Under the pieces are notes generated by a model that saw only the letters and a list, made by a program, of their open reading frames with translations, ran no database searches and had not been told where the DNA came from. A stretch of 64,000 nucleotides of DNA, from the NCBI GenBank assembly GCA_910584585.1, contig CAJUBP010000011.1, positions 48,900-112,899 on the forward strand, written 5' to 3'. The stretch comes from an uncultured Lachnospiraceae bacterium (GTDB taxonomy: Bacteria; Bacillota; Clostridia; Lachnospirales; Lachnospiraceae). Position 1 is the first letter of the stretch. Every line of letters begins with the position of its first letter. Shown piece after piece: positions 50,640 through 59,010 of the stretch. Both the position numbers and the translations under genes were made by a program.

Positions 50640-52090
50640 CGTTTTTATGGCAAGCATTTTATCCAGTTTGTCCAGACAACGTCCCAATCCGGCATCCACT
50701 TTGTAAATACCGCAGCCCACAGGCTCTATATGGGGCAGAGGGAATTGGAACCAGAGCCGGAAGTCTTTATTGAGCGGCGTAAAATATTTGCAGGATTTGA
50801 CGAGAGGATAGAAGCGGGGCAGACATTGGCCATTGAAAAGTATTCCGTTTATACCAGCCGGGATAAGGAAGCGGAGGGGAAGACCCTGGCAGATATCAAG
50901 GAGATTTCGTTGGACGCCTGCAGGGAAGCGGAAAAACTCGGCTATGGCATGTTGAAAAATGAGTCGGCGGAAAAGTGGAAAGAAGAGGTATGGGACCAGG
51001 TGCCAATCCAGGTCAAAGGCCCTGCCAGGCGCCCATGCAAAAGCAAAGCATAATGGATATCAAGGGGCTATGTTCCCCTAGGAATCTGCATGGCTGGACG
51101 ACGGGGAGGTTACGCCGGAGTTTATGGATGTGGACATTGTGACAGGAAAGCCAATCAAAGTCTGGTCCGGGATCATTGAGCAGCACATTACCTCGGACGT
51201 TGCTTACGGCGCATGGCAGTACGGGGTGATTACCGGGGACGATGAGTTTATGGAACGGTATGGATATGAACTGATTATGGATACGGCATGTTTCTGGGCA
51301 TCAAGGCTTGAAAAAACAGGAGCGGACGGGAAATACCATATCAATGATGTGGTAGGGCCGGACGAGTTTAGGGAGCATGTGAATGACAATGCATTTACAA
51401 ATTACATGGCTCATTGCAATATGGTAAAGGCTATGGAATATTTCGATTTCCTGAAGAAGGAAAAGCCTGAGGTTTTCGGGCGGCTGAGCCAAAAGATGAA
51501 TCTGGAAGCTGCATACCAGAAATGGAAAGACGGCAGCGCGCATATCTATCTGCCAAAGCCCGCCGAGGATCATGTGCTGCCCCAGGATGACCGTTACTTA
51601 AGCTGCCGTGACATTGACCTTTCCAAGTACAAGGAACAGGAGCATGTGGGCGGCATTATCCGTGATTTCAATATGGAACAGATTAATGAAATCCAGGTAT
51701 CCAAACAGGCGGATGCGCTGGCGCTGTTTTTCCTTCTGGAGAATGAGTTCCCAGCAGTTGTTCCAAAAAGCCTCCATGATTGACCTTGGAACATTTATGG
51801 GTTCCTCAAATGCAGGAATCCACGCCGCGTCTTTTGGCGGTGTATGGCAGTGCATTGTATATGGATTTGGCGGGGTGCGTATGCTGGATGGAAAGCTTCA
51901 TCTTCATCCGCCCCTCCCGGAGGAATGGGATGAGCTTACGTTTACCATCCTCTGGAAAGGCCAGAAGCTGTTGGTTAAGGCTGGGAAGGATTCCGTTTCC
52001 ATCAGGAATCTGACCGGTACGGCAGAAGTTGAAATTGAGATATGCGGCGAACAGAAGATTGTGCAGGGAGAACTGGAAGTTATGATGTAA
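50640..52090 (+). pseudogene. GH65 disaccharide phosphorylase, broken by deletions, frameshifts and a stop
   Basis: Pieces of a family-65 glycoside phosphorylase lie in three frames. The first (~50660-51020) has SGIHFVNTAAHRLYMGQREL and EVFIERRKIFAG; the middle (~51060-51780) has QGAMFP-stop-ESAW where TGG has become TAG (51079-51081), then VVGPDEFREHVNDNAFTNYM with the catalytic Glu; the last (~51730-52090) has DLGTFMGSSNAGIHAASFGGVW. At least ~110 residues are lost before QGAMFP and ~25 near 51770, where CCAAAAAGCCTCCATGAT lies at the joint of two frames. The enzyme would have split a glucoside with phosphate. All parts are on the same strand as the tannase, so the gene was once in the operon. 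Confidence 0.85.
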
Positions 52091-52171
52091 TACATAGATG
52101 TTTGCGGGCATAAAGGCTATTTGTACTTTATGCTCGTTTTTTCTATATCTCATGGAATGGAGGCATATAGG

Positions 52172-52951
52172 ATGAGAAATAGTATTGGCCGCAAGGTGAT
52201 TGCCATGATGGCAGTTTTGGGCGGTTTTTGCCAACAGACAAAGGATGCAGAGATGATTGCGGCTTATGAGGATTGGAATGCTGCTATGGAGGTTTTTTTA
52301 GATTACTGCACCCAGATACTTGCGGAAGCTGAAAAAGAGGATTTTGAAATTGTGGGGGTTATGGTGGATGAGCTGAAGACGAAGAAAGACCCGGTACAGG
52401 AGACAGAAGATGCCTATGGCATATTGGCTGCGGAAAAACAGAAAGGCATCCAGGATTTAAGCACTGCAGAAATCCGGCACGCATCCAGGCTTAGCATGGT
52501 TTTTGCAGATGAAATACGCGTCCTTGCAGACAACAGCCGTGATACGGCAAACAAAATCCAAAGCGTCAGCAGCCAGGTGATGGGAGCGGTAGACAGCCTG
52601 GCGCAAAATGCGGAGAATATGCTGCAGTTTATAGATGAAAACGTTATGAAAGATTATGACAGCTTTGTGGATGTGGTGGAAAAATACGAGCAGGATGCAG
52701 AGCATGTGAGGGTCATCCTGGCGGAGTTTGCGGGGAATTCAAGCGATATCAATGATACGATAGAAAGCATGAATGTCAGCATGAAGGATATTGCGTCCGT
52801 AGTGGATTAGAGCGCCAAGGGCGTGACAAGCGCTGCCGCGAACGCAGCCGGGCTGGCAGTATCCATCCGGCAGATTCAGAAGGAAACGGAAAACAACCAG
52901 GAGATATCCTTGAAATTGAGCAGCGAAGTAAACCGTTTTAAGAAGGGATAA
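52172..52951 (+). pseudogene. Methyl-accepting chemotaxis protein, truncated and interrupted by a stop
   Basis: The frame begins MRNSIGRKVIAMMAVLGGF, the cytosolic tip and first membrane span of a chemoreceptor, then jumps into the cytoplasmic part, so most of the sensory domain is lost. The signalling tip survives (FADEIRVLADNSRDTANKIQSVSSQ, VILAEFAGNSSDINDTIESMN). A TAG at 52808-52810 stands where Glu is expected, and coding resumes (SAKGVTSAAANAAGLAVSIR) to 52951. It follows the tannin locus and may once have sensed its substrate. Confidence 0.8.
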
Positions 52952-53029
52952 GGGAGAGGGAATACCGACAGGAGATAAAATACATGCTGCTTATCTGGGG
53001 GAGGACGGCAGAGAATGTTGTGAGCGTAT

Positions 53030-53392
53030 TAAGCCACTTATCAATGGTTTTTGACGCAAAATGGCAGTGCGCCCATTTAAGGGTGTGATATTTAGCAGGT
53101 GGGAATCCTGTCAAGGGAGGAAAGCAAATGAGAGGCAGGCAGTCGGATAGGCGGATAAGACGTTCTATGAACTCCGTAACAGGAAGAGTCTCTTCAACAT
53201 AGGCGTCATCTTCGTAGCAGTTGTAATGGAAAGTGACAAAGTCACCATCATATTTGTCAATTCGGGAGGTGGCAATAACGGGACGCCTTAGATAGCGCCC
53301 AATGTATTTTATGGCGGTTTTGAGGTCACATTTATTAGGCTTTGCATAGACATAGAAACCGTGTTTGTGTTCTGAGACTGCTCCTTATTTTC
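53030..53392 (-). pseudogene. IS91-family-like transposase fragment
   Basis: On the minus strand a continuous frame reads HGFYVYAKPNKCDLKTAIKY, IGRYLRRPVIATSRIDKYDG and DFVTFHYNCYEDDAYVEETL, followed by LPVTEFIERLIRLS. This matches the C-terminal part of Y2-type (IS91/ISCR-like) transposases. The catalytic tyrosine region is missing upstream and the end degenerates. It is an inactive remnant of a rolling-circle element, a possible agent of past rearrangements here. The surrounding DNA from 52952 to 53410 holds no other gene. Confidence 0.65.
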
Positions 53393-53409
53393 CGATAGTC
53401 TCAATTTTC

Positions 53410-53955
53410 CTATATTAAGTCTGAAATGCAAATAGAGAAGTTTTCATAGATGCATACAGGGATGACGTCGTCGAAGCTGTATTGACAGGTCTTTTCGTTT
53501 TGTTCCAAATCGTATACGTTTACTGTGCGGGTAATTGGATTTATGATCCAATATTCCCGCACATTGGCGGTTCGGTATTTAAAAAGTTTTACTCCATAAT
53601 CAATTCTCTGGGTGGATGGAGAGACAATTTCTATGATCCAGTCAGGAGCGCCCAGGCATCCTTTGTCATTGATCTTGTTTCTGTCACAAATGACGGAGAT
53701 GTCCGGTTCTACATAATTATATTCATCTTCATTTAAGAAGACAGCGAAAGGAGCGGCAAAGATATCGCAGGTTCCTCCTGCTGCGTCAATATAATTTCCA
53801 ATGGTCTGGTGCAATTTCCAGCTGATTTTCTGGTGAATTGTATTTGGCGGAGCCATCAGGTGTATTTGTCCGTCAATCAGTTCGGCTCTTTGTCCGTCCG
53901 GAAGGGCATAGATATCATCAATTGTGTGGGTAAATTGTGAAAGTGAAGCTGCCAT
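53410..53955 (-). CDS. Uma2 family (DUF820) putative endonuclease
   Basis: The 181-residue protein has the Uma2 fold: YALPDGQRAELIDGQIHLMAP near the start, DIFAAPFAVFLNEDEYNYVEPDISVICD and GAPDWIIEIVSPSTQRID, which carry the PD-(D/E)XK-like acidic residues (Glu/Asp and the VEPD motif). The family is widespread with many copies per genome and an unproven nuclease role. The ATG at 53955 follows AAAGGA; a longer version from 54027 is less supported. It is on the minus strand between the IS fragment and a repressor gene. Confidence 0.85.
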   Translation of the reverse strand: MAASLSQFTHTIDDIYALPDGQRAELIDGQIHLMAPPNTIHQKISWKLHQTIGNYIDAAGGTCDIFAAPFAVFLNEDEYNYVEPDISVICDRNKINDKGCLGAPDWIIEIVSPSTQRIDYGVKLFKYRTANVREYWIINPITRTVNVYDLEQNEKTCQYSFDDVIPVCIYENFSICISDLI

Positions 53956-54102
53956 GGTATGATCGTTCCTTTCTTTCATTATAGGAGAAAATAAGGATGG
54001 GATATTTCCTTTATCATATACGATCAAGCGCGATATGTAAATAGGAAGCTGTGAGTGAAAGAATAGTAACGGTGTAGTTTTTCATAGTTTGGATGAGTAA
54101 AT

Positions 54103-54142
54103 GAAAAGGCATAGATGGAAAGAAGCAGTCTATGCCTTTTTT
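54103..54142. terminator. Bidirectional-type terminator hairpin
   Basis: GAAAAGGCATAG (54103-54114) pairs with CTATGCCTTTTT (54130-54141), with T runs on both strands. It can end the XRE gene on the minus strand. Confidence 0.75.
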
Positions 54143-54175
54143 TGGAATTTATGAGAGAGACAAATCACTTTTCTG

Positions 54176-54508
54176 CTATTTAATATACGGAAGCAATGCG
54201 TGTATTATGTTGTTTATGGATTCTCTTTTTTGAGGAGATATTTGTTCTAATAATAAAAGTAATTCATCTGATGCCTGGAAAGAGTCATTTTGAATGGGGG
54301 ATTCCTGTCCAAATAATAAAAAATCTGCGGAGACAGATAAAGCAGTGGCAACATTATAAAATGTATGAATGCTCATTGCCTTAGAGCCGCGTTCTATCTC
54401 ATAGATATAGTGTGGCGAAACACCTATTTTTTCGGAAAATTCTTCTTGGGTCAAATGTTTATTTTGTCTGCTGTTTTTTATTCGTAGTCCCATTTGTGCT
54501 AAATTCAT
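54176..54508 (-). CDS. XRE-family HTH repressor
   Basis: The 110-residue protein has an N-terminal helix-turn-helix of the XRE/SinR type (GLRIKNSRQNKHLTQEEFSEKIGVSPHYIYEIERGSKAMSI, in parts) and a C-terminal helical tail (LLLLLEQISPQKRESINNI) for oligomerisation. The start at 54508 is set by AAAGGTG at good spacing; a start at 54526 would add 6 residues. The gene is divergent from a large surface-protein gene, and an inverted repeat lies between the two, so it most likely represses its neighbour and itself. Confidence 0.88.
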   Translation of the reverse strand: MNLAQMGLRIKNSRQNKHLTQEEFSEKIGVSPHYIYEIERGSKAMSIHTFYNVATALSVSADFLLFGQESPIQNDSFQASDELLLLLEQISPQKRESINNIIHALLPYIK

Positions 54509-54540
54509 ATAATATTCACCTTTCATATAACAAAAATTTA

Positions 54541-54577
54541 TAACTAATAGATAGATAAATAAACTATCTATTAGCTA
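54541..54577. promoter_or_regulatory. Inverted-repeat operator between the XRE and surface-protein genes
   Basis: TAACTAATAGATAG (54541-54554) and CTATCTATTAGCTA (54564-54577) are inverted repeats matching at 13 of 14 positions, with a 9-bp A/T spacer. A further half-site CTATTAGCTA (54599-54608) overlaps the -35 of the rightward promoter. Spacing and symmetry fit a dimeric XRE repressor. Confidence 0.6.
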
Positions 54578-54595
54578 TTTATTTAAAAATAAATG

Positions 54596-54624
54596 TTGCT
54601 ATTAGCTATAGTTTCATGTATAAT
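54596..54624 (+). promoter_or_regulatory. Promoter of the first large surface protein
   Basis: TTGCTA (54596-54601) and TATAAT (54619-54624), 17-bp spacer. A CTATTAGCTA half-site overlaps the -35, so repressor binding would block it. Confidence 0.6.
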
Positions 54625-54743
54625 TATTAATAGCATTATGAAGAGCATGAAAGAGTTTCGTAATGTAAAAGTCGTGAATATTTTAGCCTGAAAAGGCCGG
54701 TTTTATGGCATGCGCAAAAAAGGAACAGGAAGGATGGGGTAGC

Positions 54744-57410
54744 ATGAAAAAAATCTGCGCAAAATTATGCGTCATTGTCGTTGGAATTATTCTGTCAATA
54801 AGTCTTGGTGATTTAAAAGTATCTGCATTTACGCAATCAGATATTCAAGGACGATTACAAAATTTAATGAGCCAATACTCAGGTAAAACAGCTACGTCGA
54901 ACCAAATGTATAAAGGAAGTCAATGTAAGGGTTTTGCCAACTGGGTTTTTAAAGAATTATTTTATGTGTATATTGGAGCTTATCCAGAGTCTGCAAATTA
55001 CAAAATCATTAATGCGAATGCAGAGGAAATCGGTGTAATTGAGCCTGGGAATCTTACAGAAAGCAGCGCAAAAAAGCTATTATTGCAAGGAATGCCGGGA
55101 GATTATATTCAGGTACAGAGAAGTACAGAGCGCGGCAGGGGTCCGCACTCCATGATATTGGTATCTGCAAATGATTCTGGAATTGAAGTCTTTGATTGTA
55201 ATAGCGACAATCGGAATACAATTAAAACATATATGATTAGTTATCATGAGTTTGATACGGCAAATCGAGCGATGTCTCTTTATCGTGCCCATGATTATTC
55301 ATATCAGCCATCAAGTCCGCCATACAATCCATCAATTGAGATAAGCAGTAATTATTACGGCCTGAATGATGTGGTTAAGATAATCGCAAAAGCAGAGGGA
55401 GGCGTTGATTATAATTCAATTCAAATATGGGAAGGAAGTGAGCTTTTACTTACCCGCCATTTTACAGGGGAAAGTTTCACAATACCTTGCAGTGAACTGG
55501 GTGCTGGACAATATGCTTGTTACGTTGTCAATGTTAATTCAAAAGGGACAGCAACCTCTTCAGTTGTTAATTTTAGAATAGCGGAGAAGCTCAGCAATCC
55601 GCAGATTGCTCTGGAAAAAGATAAACTGGGGTTGGAAGATTATTTATCTGTAAAGGCAGCAGCGGATGGAGGAGTAGATTACTATACCATACAAGTATGG
55701 AGGGGCAGTGAGTTATTGCATACGGAATCGTTTACAGGTCATTCATATTCCATCCCATGCAGTCAGTTTGGCGTTGGACAATATGCCTGCTACATTGCCT
55801 GCACGAATGCGTCAGGTACAATCTTTACGTCAACTGTGAATTTTGTGATAGGTGGTTTGGACAATCAGAAAATCCAATTAATAAATGACAGGCTGGATAT
55901 AGATGATACATTGGAAGTATTGGCTTCTGCGGACGGCGGTGTGGATTATTATACCATTCAGATATGGGAAGGAAGTGAATTATTGCACACGGAATCATTT
56001 ACAGGTCATTCTTTTGCTATTTCTTGCAGACAGTTTGGCATTGGAGAATATGCCTGTTATGTTGCCTGTACAAATGGGGCAGGTACAGTTTTGACGTCAA
56101 CAGTTCCGTTTACAATTGCAGAGAAGATAGTGAATCCGAGTATTGCGCTCAGCAAAGATAATGCGTCACTTCAAGAAAATATAAATGTCAGTGTTTCATC
56201 AGAGCGGGGCGGAGAATGGAACATGATAGAAATATTTAATGAGAAAAATGAAAAAATATTTATGGATACGTTTTCAAGTGATGAATATAGTTTGGAAGGA
56301 AATCTGCTAGGTGTGGGGGAATATAGTTTGAAAGTATCGGTATGCAATTCTGTGTACAAAGAAACTTTTCAGACAATGAAAATTAGTATCAGTGATTCCG
56401 GTAATGAAAGCGGAGCACAGCCGCATGTTCACAGCTATATTGCAAAAGTGCTGAAAAATGCAACTTGCGAAGAAGAAGGTATACGGATCTTTATTTGTTC
56501 CGAGTGCGGAGCGGAGCATGAAGAAACAATATTAAAGGAAGAACATGTATATGAAAAAAAAGTAACAAGGGAAGCAACTTGTTCAAATCCAGGAGAAGTG
56601 TCATATGTTTGTGCTATTTGCAAAGATGTGAAAACAGAAATAGTTCCGGCCACCAATGAGCATAATTATGGAGAATGGGAAACTGTCAATGAACCTACTT
56701 GTACAGAGAGAGGAAGAAAAAACAGAGTATGTTCTGTTTGCCATCATACAGATATTGCTTTTATTGAAAAAAAGCCACATGTTCCCGGTTCGGCGGCAAC
56801 TTGCACAGAGCCACAGATTTGTACAGAATGCAAAAGTGTATTGAAAGATGCTGTTGGACACCTGAGTACCAAAAGTATTATTACGGCAGCTACCTTTGTG
56901 AAAGAGGGAAAAAGGGAAATCGTATGTACGAATTGTGGAATGATTCTCAAATCAGATAGAATTCCTAAGGAAAAATGCATGAAAGGCAGGAACTATACAG
57001 TTGGAAATTATAAATATAGAATAACTTCAGCGAAATTAAATGGAAAAGGTACGGTTGCATTTATTGGGATTACAAAAAAAACATCTGATGTAACGGTTAG
57101 AGATACTGTCAAAATTTGCGGAGCGAAATTTCAGGTTACATCTGTAGCAAATAATGCTTTGAAAAATAAGGCATGTGTTCACTCTGTTACTATTGGCAAA
57201 AATGTAAAAAGTATCGGGAAAAAGGCATTCTTTGGTAATAAAAATTTAAAATTAATTAAAATTCATTCCGCCAAACTTAAGAAGGTAGGGGCTTCTGCTT
57301 TGAAAAATATTCATGCTAAAGCAAAAATCAAAGTACCAAAATCGAGATTGAAAAAATATAAAGCTCTATTTCGCAATAAAGGACAAAAGAGAACAGTCAA
57401 AATTTATTAA
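54744..57410 (+). CDS. Large secreted surface protein 1: peptidase-like domain, repeats, Cys-rich region, LRR
   Basis: The 888-residue protein has a signal peptide (MKKICAKLCVIVVGIILSIS) from the ATG at 54744. Then come a Cys/His papain-like or amidase-like domain (QCKGFANWVFKELF, GPHSMILVSANDSGIEVFDC), four Ig-like repeats of about 90 residues (each with VDYYTIQIWEGSELLHTESF-type strands and a GxGxYxCYV core), a region of CxxC pairs with HSY/ATC motifs (about 570-780) and a BspA-type leucine-rich end (VHSVTIGKNVKSIGKKAFFG). The layout is that of a wall-associated adhesin or peptidoglycan-acting enzyme. It is AT-rich and under a divergent XRE repressor. Confidence 0.88.
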   Translation: MKKICAKLCVIVVGIILSISLGDLKVSAFTQSDIQGRLQNLMSQYSGKTATSNQMYKGSQCKGFANWVFKELFYVYIGAYPESANYKIINANAEEIGVIEPGNLTESSAKKLLLQGMPGDYIQVQRSTERGRGPHSMILVSANDSGIEVFDCNSDNRNTIKTYMISYHEFDTANRAMSLYRAHDYSYQPSSPPYNPSIEISSNYYGLNDVVKIIAKAEGGVDYNSIQIWEGSELLLTRHFTGESFTIPCSELGAGQYACYVVNVNSKGTATSSVVNFRIAEKLSNPQIALEKDKLGLEDYLSVKAAADGGVDYYTIQVWRGSELLHTESFTGHSYSIPCSQFGVGQYACYIACTNASGTIFTSTVNFVIGGLDNQKIQLINDRLDIDDTLEVLASADGGVDYYTIQIWEGSELLHTESFTGHSFAISCRQFGIGEYACYVACTNGAGTVLTSTVPFTIAEKIVNPSIALSKDNASLQENINVSVSSERGGEWNMIEIFNEKNEKIFMDTFSSDEYSLEGNLLGVGEYSLKVSVCNSVYKETFQTMKISISDSGNESGAQPHVHSYIAKVLKNATCEEEGIRIFICSECGAEHEETILKEEHVYEKKVTREATCSNPGEVSYVCAICKDVKTEIVPATNEHNYGEWETVNEPTCTERGRKNRVCSVCHHTDIAFIEKKPHVPGSAATCTEPQICTECKSVLKDAVGHLSTKSIITAATFVKEGKREIVCTNCGMILKSDRIPKEKCMKGRNYTVGNYKYRITSAKLNGKGTVAFIGITKKTSDVTVRDTVKICGAKFQVTSVANNALKNKACVHSVTIGKNVKSIGKKAFFGNKNLKLIKIHSAKLKKVGASALKNIHAKAKIKVPKSRLKKYKALFRNKGQKRTVKIY

Positions 57411-57627
57411 ATGAACGGGCTTTTATCAGGGAGAAAGAATAGTGCTGCAATAGCGAGAAGAACTAAATTTGGCTGCCGGAGAGCGGAAACACAGGAGAGA
57501 TTCGAAAAATATTTTGAGGTGAAGGAACAGGAAATACGTTAGAAACGAACCGTTTCAAAAATTCTGCTTTGTAAAAAGCAGGGCTGGCGGATAAGCAACT
57601 GTAGAATGATAGAGGGAAGGCATCATT
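57411..57627. other. Short intergenic region, no supported gene
   Basis: A 43-codon frame starts right after the surface-protein stop (57411-57542) but has no ribosome binding site or recognisable content, so it is not called. No terminator is clear. Confidence 0.4.
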
Positions 57628-58947
57628 ATGAGAAAATTCTTCAGATTTAAAATGTTACATAAGGTAATGAAAGGGATAGCAATAGGAGGCAGTGTTGTAT
57701 GTTTAATTGGCGTACTGGCAGGCTGCAATAAGGAATTAGAGAAAAAGAATATCTCTGCGGAAAAATTTTCAGAAAAAAATTTAGACAATGATAAGAAATC
57801 GGAAGAGGTTGAAGATGTTTTAAATGATATCCATACTGGAACGGAAATAAAAATATCAGAGTTGTTTCTTACAGATGAACCTCGGATATGGTATGTGATA
57901 CGTGATGGCAAAATTTCCTATGATGTAAATGTGGCGGCAGTGTTCGCTTGTAAAGACGGTAAAATTACTTATTATGACATGGGGAACTGGAATTATCCCG
58001 AGTTAGAAGAGTTTGACGGAATGGAATACGAAGAAGTCATAAATTATGTTGAAACTACTTTAGAAGAATCCCCGCATGAAGAATCCATTAAATTTCTTTA
58101 TGATCGTGACGATTCAGGAAATGACATTGAGACTGAAATACTGAGTTTTAGTAATTGGTACGTTAAGTATTTCCACATAGGTTGGATATTGGAACCGAAA
58201 ACGGTTTTATCCAATCGATATTTTGGAATTACTACGGATGACAGCGGTATGTCTTTCATTACAAAATATGATTTTACTACGGATACAAAAGTTATTTTGA
58301 ATGAGATAGATGACCCTTGTATGGTAGATTACGAAAAAAAGGAAGAGGGAGAAAATAAAGAAGAAATTACGAAATCGGAAGAACCGGAAGAAGAATTTGA
58401 CGCAGGCGGATATATGAAAGCATTGTTAGATAATTCTTACAAAGGCGACTCATCTGCATTTGTGGAGAAGGGAATTGGCACCAGTGAGGAAGCGGAAAAG
58501 ATATATGAAGATGGAATAGAAAAAGAAATGACAGTTGCGCTTTCTGGGTTACAGGTTTCAGAAGAATTGGAAACAGAGTTTTGCAATGTGTTGAAAAGTA
58601 TATACAAGAGCGTGAAATATAAAATTGGAGAAGTCTCCAGAAAAGACAGTAAGACTTATGAAGTGGAGGTAGTATATGAAAAGATGGAGATTTTTGAACC
58701 TGCAATGGAAACATTTAATGCTGGCATAGAAGCGTATGAAGGGGATACTTCAGATGAGGCCGCATACACTGAGCAGATAGTAATACTGCTAAAAGACGCG
58801 TTGCAGGCTGCGTTGAATCATCCAGTATATGGAGAGGAAGAATCTGTGATTGTGCGTGTAGAATTGGCAAATGATGTATGGAGTCCAAATGAAAGCGATG
58901 TGACCATACTGCAACAATGTCTGTTCGACACAGAGAAAGCGAAATAA
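57628..58947 (+). CDS. Lipoprotein, DUF5105-like C-terminal half
   Basis: The 439-residue lipoprotein has lipobox GVLAGC (Cys33). The N-terminal half is an acidic, lipid-distal domain of unknown fold (LTDEPRIWYVIRDGKISYDV, WNYPELEEFDGMEYEEVI). The second half (about 255-430) resembles the DUF5105 family of Firmicute lipoproteins: YMKALLDNSYKGDSSAFVE, YEDGIEKEMTVALSGLQV, YKSVKYKIGEVSRKD. Function is unknown. It lies between two related surface proteins and may take part in the same surface structure. Confidence 0.8.
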   Translation: MRKFFRFKMLHKVMKGIAIGGSVVCLIGVLAGCNKELEKKNISAEKFSEKNLDNDKKSEEVEDVLNDIHTGTEIKISELFLTDEPRIWYVIRDGKISYDVNVAAVFACKDGKITYYDMGNWNYPELEEFDGMEYEEVINYVETTLEESPHEESIKFLYDRDDSGNDIETEILSFSNWYVKYFHIGWILEPKTVLSNRYFGITTDDSGMSFITKYDFTTDTKVILNEIDDPCMVDYEKKEEGENKEEITKSEEPEEEFDAGGYMKALLDNSYKGDSSAFVEKGIGTSEEAEKIYEDGIEKEMTVALSGLQVSEELETEFCNVLKSIYKSVKYKIGEVSRKDSKTYEVEVVYEKMEIFEPAMETFNAGIEAYEGDTSDEAAYTEQIVILLKDALQAALNHPVYGEEESVIVRVELANDVWSPNESDVTILQQCLFDTEKAK

Positions 58948-59010
58948 GAAAAGATTGGCGCTTTAAAAAGATGAAATCCAATTTTAAAGAAAGAGAAGGA
59001 AGGTGCAAAA

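Noticed and set aside
52960..53030. Extension of the IS91-like frame to its natural end
   Set aside because: The reading frame continues but loses all resemblance to the transposase family.
57411..57542. 43-codon frame after surface protein 1
   Set aside because: No ribosome binding site and no recognisable content.
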